Shown here: in pieces, positions 1 to 8,656 of the stretch
Layout: each line of letters starts with the position of its first letter
Numbering within the stretch: the first letter of the stretch is position 1
Assembly (NCBI GenBank): GCA_001724275.1
Contig: MEDZ01000018.1
Coordinates: 16,665-80,664 of the forward strand
Reading direction: 5' to 3'
DNA length: 64,000 bases
DNA from: Gemmatimonadetes bacterium SCN 70-22
GTDB taxonomy: Bacteria; Gemmatimonadota; Gemmatimonadetes; Gemmatimonadales; Gemmatimonadaceae
Program-made: the position numbers and the translations under genes
Notes under the pieces: generated by a model
The model's input: only the letters and a program-made list of their open reading frames with translations
Databases searched by the model: none
Told to the model about the DNA's origin: nothing

Positions 1-850
1 CGCGCACCTCGCCGGCGAGCCCGGCATGGTACGCCGCCGAGCGCCACCCCGCGCGGGCCAGGCGCGCATGCTCGTCCTCCGTCCGCTTGCGCGTGGGCGC
101 GTAGACGATGACCGCCCCGCGCCCCGCGCCCGGCGTCCCGATCGCCTCCGCCAGCGCGGCGTCGACCACGCGCGCGGCCTCGGCCGCCGAGCGCACCTCG
201 CGCACGCGCAATCCGAGGTTGGGGCGTGCGAACCCGCGCACCAGCTGCGGCGTGTCGGCCCCGAGCCCCAGGCGTTCGAGGATCTCGTCGCGCACCACTG
301 GCGTCGCGGTGGCCGTGCACGCCAGGATGCGCGCCCCGGCCAGGTCGGCCACCAGCTCCCCCAGCTGCAAGTAGTCGGGGCGGAAGTCGTGTCCCCATTC
401 CGAGATGCAGTGCGCCTCGTCGATGGCGACCAGCGGGCAGTCCAGGTCGCGCGCCAGCGCGCGGAAGCCCGGAAAGGCAAGCCGCTCCGGCGCCACGTAG
501 GCGATCCGGAACTCCCGGTTCGCCAGCGACGCCATGCGGCGGCGGATCTCGTCGGCATCGAGGGTGGCGGCCAGGAAGGTCGCCGCGACTCCGCGCGACG
601 TGAGCGCCGCCACCTGGTCGTGCATCAGCGAGACGAGCGGCGAGATCACGAGCGTCGTGCCCGGGAGGATCGTCGCCGGAAGCTGGAAGGTCAGCGACTT
701 CCCGCCCCCTGTCGGGGCGACGAGGAGGAGGCGCCGCTCGGTGAGGATCGTCTCGATCGCCTCACGCTGCCCGGGCCGGAACGCGTCATACCCCAGTGCC
801 CGAAGGGCGGCGTCGAGGTCGGGGAGCGAGCGAGGCGGGGCGTCGGACAT
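1..850 (-). CDS. recQ: RecQ-family ATP-dependent DNA helicase, C-terminus cut off by window edge
   Basis: Reading the minus strand from the ATG at 848-850 gives an open frame that runs off the left edge, so about 283 N-terminal residues are visible. They show a Walker A motif (APTGGGKS), a DEAH box in the RecQ-typical context DEAHCISEWGHDFRPDY, and motif III-like CTATAT. This is the first RecA-like domain and the start of the second. RecQ enzymes unwind DNA 3'-5' and act in recombination and fork repair. The zinc-binding and HRDC domains, if present, lie outside the window, so RecQ proper cannot be separated from shorter RecQ-like helicases. The gene is divergent from the M28 peptidase, with a 219-base gap in which I see no clear promoter. 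Confidence 0.9.
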   Translation of the reverse strand, partial: MSDAPPRSLPDLDAALRALGYDAFRPGQREAIETILTERRLLLVAPTGGGKSLTFQLPATILPGTTLVISPLVSLMHDQVAALTSRGVAATFLAATLDADEIRRRMASLANREFRIAYVAPERLAFPGFRALARDLDCPLVAIDEAHCISEWGHDFRPDYLQLGELVADLAGARILACTATATPVVRDEILERLGLGADTPQLVRGFARPNLGLRVREVRSAAEAARVVDAALAEAIGTPGAGRGAVIVYAPTRKRTEDEHARLARAGWRSAAYHAGLAGEVR

Positions 851-1069
851 GGTCACAAGTTCACGAGACGGTCGTGCCGCTCGCAACCGTCGCGCTGCGG
901 CAATCACCAGAAGCGCAGCGCGACGCCCCGCGCCTCGCGCGCGCCCGGGGCGCCGCCGCGACCTTGGCGACTTCTTCACCCGTCGCGACCCACGCGTGGG
1001 CCACTTCCCGACTGGCACGCCCGCGTGCCGGGAAACCAGCTTTCTGCCTCATCACCTCACACCCCTCGC

Positions 1070-2863
1070 ATGCGAATCCTTCGATGTGCCCTTGCCGCGA
1101 GCGCGATCGCCGCGGCGATCACCGCCGCCGACGCCTCGGCCCAGCGCCCCTCGTCGCTCAACGCCTACGGGAATCCGCGCCGTGTCGCCCCCGCGCCGAC
1201 CACCGCGGCGATCACGGCGCGCGACCTCCAGGTACGTCTCTACCAGTTCGCCGACGACTCGATGCAGGGGCGCCAGGTGGGACGCGTGGGGAACATGAAG
1301 GGGACCGACTACATCGCCCGCGAACTCCGGCGGATGGGCGTCAGGCCCGCCGGGAACAACGGAACGTACTTCCAGGTCCTCCCCTATCACCTGCGCCGGT
1401 TCACGGACCAGTCGCGCCTTTCCGTCAGCGGCAACCCGCTGCAGTGGGAGCGCGACTGGGTGGCGGTCCCTGGTGTCCGCGCGCCCCGCCCCGTTGTCGG
1501 GGCGGAGGTGATCTTCGGCGGGGTCGCCGGCGACACGATGCGGCAGGTCTCGCGGGCCGAGGCCGCCGGGAAGTTCGTCGTCGTCGTCCCGTCGCCCACG
1601 CCGGCCGCGGCACCCGTCGCCCCCCGGGGGCGCTTCGCGCCCTCGCCCCCGTCCCGCTTCTCGGATGCGGTCGCGGTGGCCACGGTGGACCTCGATGCCC
1701 TCACGCCGGCGCAGCGGCGCGCCATCAACCTCCCGACGGTGGCCACGCAATCCGGCGGCGGACGCCCCCGCCCGGCGGCGCCTGACGCGCCCCTCGACTC
1801 GCTCACCTACTTCAAGCAGCAGGTCGACCAGCTGGCACCGCAGGCGGTCATCCGACTGACGCGCGGCGCCGCCGCGCGCCTGTTCGGTGTCGCGTCGCTC
1901 GACGCGCTCGCCCCCGGCGCTCGTGGCGGGACGGTCAACGCCTCGCTGGACTACGTGGAGCAGCCGTCGGACTACGCCCGCAACGTCGTCGCCGTGATCC
2001 CCGGAAGCGACCCGGCGCTGGCCCGACAGTACGTGGCGATCGGCGCGCACAACGACCACGTCGGCCTCACCACGCCGGTGGACAAGGACTCCATCAAGGC
2101 GTTCAACGACGAGCGCAACCGCCGGTTGCTGGCCAACAGGATGATCGCCCTCACCCCGGCGCAGCTGGCGGAGATCCGCGTGAACATGGACAGCATCCGC
2201 CGGGTCCACCCGGTGGCGCGACTCGACTCGATCAACAACGGCGCCGACGACGACGGTTCCGGCTCGATGGCGCTCCTGGAGATCGCCGAGTACGTCCAGG
2301 CGATGAAGGTCAAGCCCAGGCGGTCGACGCTCCTCGTCTGGCACACCGGCGAGGAGGCCGGGCTGGTCGGCTCCGCCTTCTTCACCCGCAACCCCACCGT
2401 CCCGATGGATTCGATCGTCTCGCAGCTCAACATCGACATGATCGGGCGCGGGCGCGAGGGCGACCTCCCCGGCGGATCCTCCGACTACCTGGGCGTCGTG
2501 GGATCGTTCTTCGACTCCCGGGACCTGGGCGAGACGGTCGCCGCCGTCAACCGCAAGCAGCCACGCCCACTGGCGCTCGACTACCAGTACGACTCGACGA
2601 TGTCGTGGAGCGGGTACAACAACATCTACGGGCGGAGCGACCACTACAACTACGCGCTGCAGGGGGTGCCGATCGCCTTCTTCTTCACCGGACTGCACGG
2701 TGACTATCACCAGCGCTCGGACGAAGCGGAGTACATCGACTACCCGCACTATGCCCGGATCACGAACTACATCCGCGACCTCGCGGTGGCAGTCGGGAAT
2801 GGCCCGCGCCCGCGGATCAACGGGACGCGGCCGGCCCGTCCGCCGCGGCCGGTCGTTCCCTGA
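1070..2863 (+). CDS. Exported M28-family zinc peptidase
   Basis: A 597-residue protein. The chosen ATG opens directly into a signal peptide (MRILRCALAASAIAAAITAADASA, cleavage near residue 25); the frame stays open upstream but that part is not signal-like. The M28 zinc ligands are visible: AHNDH near residue 326, GADDDGSG near 390, GEEAG near 425, NIDMIGR near 453 and HGDYH near 542. M28 enzymes are two-zinc aminopeptidases or carboxypeptidases; export suggests use of external or periplasmic peptides. The stretch between the signal and the catalytic domain (about residues 60-300) probably holds a PA-like insert. Substrate is unknown. It converges with the TonB receptor gene. Confidence 0.88.
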   Translation: MRILRCALAASAIAAAITAADASAQRPSSLNAYGNPRRVAPAPTTAAITARDLQVRLYQFADDSMQGRQVGRVGNMKGTDYIARELRRMGVRPAGNNGTYFQVLPYHLRRFTDQSRLSVSGNPLQWERDWVAVPGVRAPRPVVGAEVIFGGVAGDTMRQVSRAEAAGKFVVVVPSPTPAAAPVAPRGRFAPSPPSRFSDAVAVATVDLDALTPAQRRAINLPTVATQSGGGRPRPAAPDAPLDSLTYFKQQVDQLAPQAVIRLTRGAAARLFGVASLDALAPGARGGTVNASLDYVEQPSDYARNVVAVIPGSDPALARQYVAIGAHNDHVGLTTPVDKDSIKAFNDERNRRLLANRMIALTPAQLAEIRVNMDSIRRVHPVARLDSINNGADDDGSGSMALLEIAEYVQAMKVKPRRSTLLVWHTGEEAGLVGSAFFTRNPTVPMDSIVSQLNIDMIGRGREGDLPGGSSDYLGVVGSFFDSRDLGETVAAVNRKQPRPLALDYQYDSTMSWSGYNNIYGRSDHYNYALQGVPIAFFFTGLHGDYHQRSDEAEYIDYPHYARITNYIRDLAVAVGNGPRPRINGTRPARPPRPVVP

Positions 2864-2913
2864 GCAGCGCCGGGGCGACCGGCGCAGGCGCTCGATCGGG
2901 AGGGGACGGATGG

Positions 2914-2942
2914 CGGCGGCGAGGGACGGTCCCCCGCCGCCG
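2914..2942. terminator. Candidate bidirectional terminator hairpin
   Basis: An inverted repeat lies between two convergent genes (M28 peptidase and TonB receptor). Arms at 2914-2925 and 2931-2942 pair over about 11 bp with one A/C mismatch and a short loop. No T-tract follows on either strand, so termination is inferred from place and stem strength only. Confidence 0.42.
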
Positions 2943-2957
2943 CGCGCGTCCTGCCGC

Positions 2958-5081
2958 CTACCAGCTCGTCTCGGCGGTCACGAAGACGCTCCGCGCCGGG
3001 AGGACGAAGTAGCGCACCGTCCCCGACGACGACACCGACCCGCTCCCGTAGCCCTGGCGGTTCCCCAGGTTCACGCCGCGCACCGTGAGGGCATACCGCG
3101 CGCGGGAGAAGCGCGCCGCCCCATCCAGCACGTAGTACGCCGGGAGGAGGCGATCGGCGCTGGACGTGTTGTCGAGGAAGGCGCGTGACTGGTAGCGCCC
3201 TTCCGCGGAGACGGTCACCGTGCGGGTGAGGGACAGGTCGGCCCGCTGCGTCGCCATGAAGCGCGGCGTGAGGAGTGGTTCCACGTTGCGCAGCACCTGC
3301 GGCGTTCCGCGCGAGGAGTCGGTGAACTGGCGGATGCGGTTGGCGCTCCACGTCAGGTTGCCCCCCAGCGTCAGGCGGTCGATTCCCCGCCAGCTGCCAT
3401 CCAGCTCGATCCCTCGCCGGTAGCTCGCCCCGACGTTGCGCCGCGCCACCGCCCCCGATGCGGTCGGAGGACCGATCCGGGCGATGTCGTTGCGGAAATC
3501 CATGCTGTAGACGTTGGCCTGCACCTCCCACGCCGGCCGCGTGAGGGAGAGCCCGACCTCGAGGTCACGCACCGTCTCCGGGCGCACGCGCGTGAAGTCG
3601 CCGATGTCGGCTTCGTTGTACGTGCTCAGGTCGTCGTCGCCGGCGAAGAGGTCGCTGCGCGCCGGCTCGCGCGTCGTGGCGCCGTACGATGCGAAGGCGC
3701 TCACTCCTCGCCCCAGCGTGTACGTCACCCCGCCCTTGGGATTGAAGAACGTCCAGTCGATGGAGCGCCCGGCAACCCCCGCGTTGGGGTCGGGCTCGTA
3801 ACGGAACGAGGCGTGACGCCCCTGCAGGTCGGCGAACCACCGGGCCCGCCCGACGTCCCGCGCGACCTTGAGGAAGGCGCTCACGTCGCGCTTGTGCCCG
3901 GTGTTGTCGTACAGCGTGGTGCTTGGGCGCAGGTAGCCGCGGTGCGCGCGGGCGTACGTGTTGGCGTTGATCCCGGCGTTCAGCCGCCACGCTCCCGCGT
4001 CGTGGTTCACGGCGCTCGTGACCCCGTACCAGCGGTGGGCGAGGTTGAAGCGATACCGGTCGTCGCCGTCGAACCAGTCGTAGTTGCCGCTCGCCGCGTT
4101 GCGATAGACGGTCGTGTTGAGCGAGGTCGCATCGCTGACCAGGCGCGTGTACGCGAGGGCGACCATCTGCTGACCGAAGCGATCGTGCTCGTCGGGCGAC
4201 AGGGGGTTGAAGCGCCGGTTGCGGGCGAGCTCGTCGAGCGTCGCCCCCACATACGAGAGCGTGTCGGAGAGGACGCCGGCCAGTGCGGTGAGCTTGAGGA
4301 TGTCGCGATCGCCGAACCACCCGGCCCCCACCAGCGCCGAGCCGCCGGCCACGCCGCTGTGGTCGCGGTAGCCATTGGTCCGCAGCACGCCCGCGCGCGC
4401 CTGCACCGCGAGGCGGTCGCCGGCCCCGCCGAGTCCCGAGCGATACGCGCCGCTGATCCGCTGCGAGCCGAACGAGCCGGCCTGTACCTGCAGGTCGCCG
4501 CCGCCGCGGCGCTGCGCCACCGGCATCGTCTCGAAGTTGATGGACCCGGCAAACGACGCCGTGCCGGCACTGCTCGTCCCGACCCCGCGCTGCACCTGCA
4601 CCGACTGCACGCTCGACATCAGGTCGGCGAAGTTGGCGAAGTAGAGGACCTGGTCCTCCATGTCGTTGAGCGGCACCCCGTCGATCGTGATGTTGATGCG
4701 GGTCTGGTCCATCCCGCGCAACCGGAGGTACGAGTACCCCCAGTTGGTCCCCGTCTCGGTGTGCGCGGTGAGCGACGGCGACGCCCCCACGAGGAGGAGC
4801 GGCACGTCCTGCCCGAACTGGCGCTGGCGGATGGTCGCCGCCGGAATCGTCTTCTGGGCGATCGGCGCCCCCGAGGCGGCGCGGATCGCGGTCACGAGGA
4901 CACCCTCGAGCCGCCGCCCCGTGTCGGCGGTGACGCGCGTGGTGTCGGTCGCCTGCGCCGCGACCGCCGCAGGGCAAGCCGAGGCGAGGGCCCCGGAGAC
5001 TGTCAGGATGGCGATGGCATGGCGCGCGTCGCGCGACGCGCGGGCGGAGCGCGCGATGCGCCCCCACGAAAGAAACTTCAT
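2958..5081 (-). CDS. TonB-dependent outer-membrane receptor, probably for thiamine
   Basis: A 707-residue protein with an N-terminal signal peptide (hydrophobic stretch near residues 22-42), then a plug domain (about 60-190, with RLRGMDQTRINITIDGVPLND) and a beta-barrel that ends in ...VFVTAETSW, an aromatic-terminated last strand. Such receptors bring scarce solutes through the outer membrane using TonB energy. The substrate is inferred from the TPP riboswitch directly upstream: THI-box control of TonB receptors is known for thiamine uptake in other Gram-negatives. No inner-membrane thiamine permease or thi biosynthesis gene lies next to it; the next gene on the same strand is an ADOP-like permease 204 bp upstream. 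Confidence 0.85.
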   Translation of the reverse strand: MKFLSWGRIARSARASRDARHAIAILTVSGALASACPAAVAAQATDTTRVTADTGRRLEGVLVTAIRAASGAPIAQKTIPAATIRQRQFGQDVPLLLVGASPSLTAHTETGTNWGYSYLRLRGMDQTRINITIDGVPLNDMEDQVLYFANFADLMSSVQSVQVQRGVGTSSAGTASFAGSINFETMPVAQRRGGGDLQVQAGSFGSQRISGAYRSGLGGAGDRLAVQARAGVLRTNGYRDHSGVAGGSALVGAGWFGDRDILKLTALAGVLSDTLSYVGATLDELARNRRFNPLSPDEHDRFGQQMVALAYTRLVSDATSLNTTVYRNAASGNYDWFDGDDRYRFNLAHRWYGVTSAVNHDAGAWRLNAGINANTYARAHRGYLRPSTTLYDNTGHKRDVSAFLKVARDVGRARWFADLQGRHASFRYEPDPNAGVAGRSIDWTFFNPKGGVTYTLGRGVSAFASYGATTREPARSDLFAGDDDLSTYNEADIGDFTRVRPETVRDLEVGLSLTRPAWEVQANVYSMDFRNDIARIGPPTASGAVARRNVGASYRRGIELDGSWRGIDRLTLGGNLTWSANRIRQFTDSSRGTPQVLRNVEPLLTPRFMATQRADLSLTRTVTVSAEGRYQSRAFLDNTSSADRLLPAYYVLDGAARFSRARYALTVRGVNLGNRQGYGSGSVSSSGTVRYFVLPARSVFVTAETSW

Positions 5082-5088
5082 CTGTGGA

Positions 5089-5172
5089 CTCCCTACGCCG
5101 GTACGAACCGGATCAGGTTCTGCGGGACTCTCTCAGCCGGCGCTCACTGGCGGCGCCGGCACCCCGGTCATG
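5089..5172 (-). promoter_or_regulatory. TPP riboswitch (THI box)
   Basis: On the minus strand the conserved elements come in the right order: GGGGTGCC, a P3 stem with 8-bp arms (GCCGGCGC / GCGCCGGC), CTGAGAGAGTCCC, GAACCTGATC, and GCGTAGGGAG. These are the TPP-binding core of THI-box RNAs. The last element ends only about 8 bases from the ATG of the TonB receptor gene, so AGGGAG is also the only plausible Shine-Dalgarno sequence. I infer that TPP binding blocks translation start. No separate terminator hairpin fits between the aptamer and the gene. Confidence 0.9.
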
Positions 5173-5285
5173 TGGCCGAACGATAACCAGCGCGCTGCCT
5201 CCGGTGAAGCGGCGGCCGGCACGGAGCCGCCGAGTCGCCGGACCTCCGTGATTCTTCGGGGGGCTCGCCCCGTGGCTCGCCGCGC

Positions 5286-7703
5286 CTACTCCGACCGCAA
5301 CGCCTGCGACGGCGCCACCTGGCCGGCGCGTCGCGAAGGGATCCAGACCGCGAGGAGCGCCACCGCCAGCAAGACCCCGGCCGAGCCCCCGAGCGTCGCC
5401 GGATCGGACGGCGACACATTGAAGAGGAGCGATCGGAGCAGCCGCGAGGTCGCGACCACACCGGCGGCCCCCGCGAGCAGCCCGACGCCTAACGGCACCG
5501 CTCCCGTCGCCATGGCGCCACGCACGACGCCCGCACCGGTGGCGCCAAGCGCCATGCGGATGCCGAACTCGTGTCGCCGCTCGCCGACCGCGTAGGCCAT
5601 CACACCGTACACACCGACGGCCCCGAGCAGGAGTGCCAGGCCGCCGAAGAAGGTGAGGACGCCCGCGAAGAACGCGCGCTGGGACATGGAGGCGTCGAGG
5701 ACCTCCGACAAGGGACGGATGCTGGCGATCGGGATCTCGCTGCTGATCGCCTCGACCGCCTGACGCACCGGCGTGACTTGCAGCGACGGCTTCATCACCG
5801 TCCGCACCATCACCACCATCCCCGGCACCGGAAACTGTCGCAGCGGGATGTACATCTCCGGATCCGGGGCGCGGTCGAGTCGCCGTTGATGCACGTCGCC
5901 CACTACCCCCACGACCCGGAACGGGCGATTGCCGAACAGCTGGATCGTGCGACCCACCGCGCGCTCCCCCGGCCAGAGCGTGGCTGCCATCGTCGCGTTG
6001 ACCAGCCCCACCATCTCGCCCTCCGCCACGTCGCCGGCCGACACGTCACGTCCCTCCAGCAGCGGCATGCCGACCGTCCGGAAGTAGCCCGGCGTCACCA
6101 CGCGGAAGTTCGCGGCGGGCAGCGGTCCGTCCATGGGCGGACGGTGTCCCTCCGCGAGGTACGGGAACGCCCAGTTGCTGCGCGTGAACGGGAGGAGATG
6201 AATGGCCCCCACGCCCGTGACGCCCGGGAGCGCCGACAGGCGGTCCGTCACCTGCTCGTAGTATTGCGCCGCCCGCTGCCCCCCATAGCGCGCATCCGGG
6301 GGGGCGATCTCCACGGCCAGTACCTGCGACGTCTCCATCCCGGGGTCGACGGCACGGAGCGCCCGCATGCTCGACAGGAGGAGCCCTGCCCCGCTCACCA
6401 CCACGAGGGCGAGCGCCACCTCGATCGCGATCAGCGCGGCGCCCACTCGCCGCGCGCCGCGTGTCCCCCCGGCGGTGCGCCGCCCCGACGCAAGGTCGGG
6501 GCGCAGGTCTCCGCGCGTGGCGCGGAGCGCGGGAACGAGCGCGAATCCAACGCCGGAAAGCAGCGAAACGCCGAGGGCGAACGCCAGCACACGCAGGTCC
6601 ATGCCCGCCTCGCCCGACCGGGGGAGGCCCGAACGCTCGGCCACCTGCAGCGTCGTCAGGAGCCCCTTGGCCAGCGCCGTTCCCAAAAGGCCGCCGATGA
6701 GCGCCAGCACGACGCCCTCCGTCAGCTGCTCCCGCACGAGGCGACCACGGTTGGCGCCGAGTGCCGTGCGGACCGCGAATTCCTGGCGACGCCGCTCCCC
6801 GCGCGCCAGGAGCAGGTTGGCCAGGTTCGCGCAGGCCAGGAGGACGACGAAGCCCACCGACGCCAGCAGCAGGCGCAATGGCGTCTCGACGTCGCCCACC
6901 ATCGACGTGAGGAGCCCCATGACGCTCGCGCTGCGCACCGCGTCCTCGTCGATGACTCCCGTGTACGCTCCGCGCAGGCGCTGCATCGTCGCGCGCACCT
7001 GTTGCGCCGCCACCTCGACCGTGACGCCGGGACGCAGGCGGGCGGCGATGCGGTTGACGTACCACGTGCTGTCGTTCGCGATCGTGCGCCCCGGCGGGAG
7101 GCTGAGTGGAACCCAGACCGCCGTCTCCGGACCCCCAGGCTGGAACGGCGCGACGAAACCGCGGGGCATCACGCCGACGATGGTCCGCATCTCGTGTCCG
7201 AAGCCGTCGAGGCGAAGGCGCTTCCCCACGATCGACGGGTCACCGCCAAACCGGCCCTGCCACAAGGCGTAGCTCACCAGCGCGACGTCGGAGCGCTCGG
7301 GGCTGCGCGCCTCCGGACCGAAGGGTCGCCCGAGCGCCGGCGTGACCCCGAAGACGGAGAAGAAGTCCGCGTCGACCGCCTGCGCGGCGAGCGACGCGGC
7401 GGGTCCGTCACCGCTGAGTGTCAGGTCCGGGAAGGCGATCCCGGTCGATGCGGCCAGCGCCGGCACCCCCTCGGCGAGGGCGTCCGCCAGCGAGATGTTG
7501 GCGTTCTGCCCCGGTGACACGAGCACCAGGCGCTCCGGCTCGGGATACGGGAGCGGACGCAGCATCACCGCGTTGACCACGGTGAATATCGCCACCGAGG
7601 CTCCGATCCCGAGGGCCAGGGTGGACAGGGCCGCGGCCGTGAATCCCCAATCCGCTTGCAGCCTGCGGATGACGATGCGTATCTCGCTCCACACTGCTTC
7701 CAC
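5286..7703 (-). CDS. ADOP-type (MacB/FtsX-like) permease
   Basis: An 805-residue membrane protein starting at GTG with GGAGG six bases upstream. It has the layout of the duplicated orphan permeases common in Acidobacteria and Gemmatimonadota: a TM helix at the N-terminus (AALSTLALGIGASVAIFTVVNAVMLRPLPYP-type, about residues 20-50), a periplasmic MacB_PCD-like domain, three FtsX-type TM helices (about 275-400), a second copy of the same order, and a last TM block (about 690-790). No ATPase gene is adjacent, which fits the 'orphan' label. Substrate and function are unknown; export of peptides or lipids is only a guess from the MacB/LolE families. Confidence 0.85.
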   Translation of the reverse strand: MEAVWSEIRIVIRRLQADWGFTAAALSTLALGIGASVAIFTVVNAVMLRPLPYPEPERLVLVSPGQNANISLADALAEGVPALAASTGIAFPDLTLSGDGPAASLAAQAVDADFFSVFGVTPALGRPFGPEARSPERSDVALVSYALWQGRFGGDPSIVGKRLRLDGFGHEMRTIVGVMPRGFVAPFQPGGPETAVWVPLSLPPGRTIANDSTWYVNRIAARLRPGVTVEVAAQQVRATMQRLRGAYTGVIDEDAVRSASVMGLLTSMVGDVETPLRLLLASVGFVVLLACANLANLLLARGERRRQEFAVRTALGANRGRLVREQLTEGVVLALIGGLLGTALAKGLLTTLQVAERSGLPRSGEAGMDLRVLAFALGVSLLSGVGFALVPALRATRGDLRPDLASGRRTAGGTRGARRVGAALIAIEVALALVVVSGAGLLLSSMRALRAVDPGMETSQVLAVEIAPPDARYGGQRAAQYYEQVTDRLSALPGVTGVGAIHLLPFTRSNWAFPYLAEGHRPPMDGPLPAANFRVVTPGYFRTVGMPLLEGRDVSAGDVAEGEMVGLVNATMAATLWPGERAVGRTIQLFGNRPFRVVGVVGDVHQRRLDRAPDPEMYIPLRQFPVPGMVVMVRTVMKPSLQVTPVRQAVEAISSEIPIASIRPLSEVLDASMSQRAFFAGVLTFFGGLALLLGAVGVYGVMAYAVGERRHEFGIRMALGATGAGVVRGAMATGAVPLGVGLLAGAAGVVATSRLLRSLLFNVSPSDPATLGGSAGVLLAVALLAVWIPSRRAGQVAPSQALRSE

Positions 7704-7818
7704 GCCGTTCCTCCGGTTGCGGTTCTCGTCTGGCGATGCCCGTTCGACCCGCCCGGGAGGAAATTGGTTGCTACCGGGGGCGGGGACGCGGCCGGTGACC
7801 GCGTCCCCCCTGGTTCCG

Positions 7819-8346
7819 CTACCCGACGATGCGCTGCTCGATCGAACTCTTCAGCTCCCCGTCGATGACCGGCGACTGGAGGAGGCAGCGGACGCGCTCC
7901 AGGTTCGACATGGCGAGGTCGTTTCGCCTCGCCTTCTGCCAGAGGATCGCCGCTTCGAAGGTTGCGCGAAGCTCCATGGCGGGATCGCCGAAGCGGGCCG
8001 CCTCCTGGGCGGTCTGGTCGAGCGTGATGGCCGCGTCGGTGAGCTTGCCGTCGAACAGCTGGATTCCCGCCAGGCGCCACAGCGCAGTCCCGGCGTAGAC
8101 GTTGGCCGCGCGTTGCTCCTGCACGAGCGTGCGGTAGAGCTGGCGCGCCTTCGCCGAGCGTCCCGTCACGCTCGCCTCGTCGGCCTGGGCGAGAAGGCGT
8201 TGCAGCTTGACGGTATCCGGCGCGGGATTCCGCGCGGCAAACGAGGACACGCGGGCGATGGCGGCGGTCCCCTGGTCGGCGAGCGCGGAGCCGGCGGCCA
8301 CCGGGAGCACGAGCGCGCTGAGCAGGAAGTGGAAGGCAGGGCGCAT
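7819..8346 (-). CDS. Small exported helical (TPR-like) protein, unknown function
   Basis: A 175-residue protein; the ATG at 8346 is chosen because GGAGG lies about 8 bases upstream and a signal peptide follows (FHFLLSALVLPVAAGSALA, cleavage near residue 24). The rest is amphipathic helices with TPR-like pattern (QLYRTLVQEQRAANVYAGTALWRLAGI). A conserved function cannot be named. It sits 115 bases upstream of the ADOP permease on the same strand, so it may share a transcript and could be a periplasmic partner of it. That link is inference. Confidence 0.62.
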   Translation of the reverse strand: MRPAFHFLLSALVLPVAAGSALADQGTAAIARVSSFAARNPAPDTVKLQRLLAQADEASVTGRSAKARQLYRTLVQEQRAANVYAGTALWRLAGIQLFDGKLTDAAITLDQTAQEAARFGDPAMELRATFEAAILWQKARRNDLAMSNLERVRCLLQSPVIDGELKSSIEQRIVG

Positions 8347-8656
8347 GACGGGTACCTCCGTATGATGGATACGTCGTCGCACGTCACCATGCGTGCGCCG
8401 GCGTCGTATCCAATCAGACGGTGGCAGCGCGGCCGTGGGTTCTCCGGTGGGACGGAGCGCCACGGTGACGTGATGGAGGGCGCGACGTCGCGACGTGATG
8501 CACACGACTCGTCCCGTGCCGGGCTCGTGCGAGCGCCCAAACGATCCGCGGCAGGGACGGCCGTGCCGCGCGCGCGAAGGGCCGCCCCGCAGGACGGCCC
8601 TTCACGCGCCTCATCCTCTCGTCACGCGCCACGCGCGCATCACGGCACGCCGCCGC
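8347..8656. other. Intergenic stretch of 310 bases
   Basis: Lies between the end of the S9 peptidase gene and the start of the small exported protein, both on the minus strand. The only structure I see is the hairpin at 8576-8603, listed separately; a promoter for the small protein must lie to its left but no clear -35/-10 pair stands out. No convincing small gene is present. Confidence 0.5.
8576..8603 (-). terminator. Hairpin downstream of the S9 peptidase gene
   Basis: A perfect 9-bp inverted repeat, GAAGGGCCG / CGGCCCTTC, with a 10-base loop lies about 54 bases after the S9 peptidase stop codon. There is no T-run after it on the minus strand, so it may terminate weakly, depend on Rho, or protect the 3' end. 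Confidence 0.5.

Noticed and set aside
1052..2749. A 565-codon open frame antisense to the first M28 peptidase gene
   Set aside because: It is Arg/Val/Gly/Asp-rich without any domain, while the opposite strand encodes a complete peptidase. This is typical shadow coding in GC-rich DNA.
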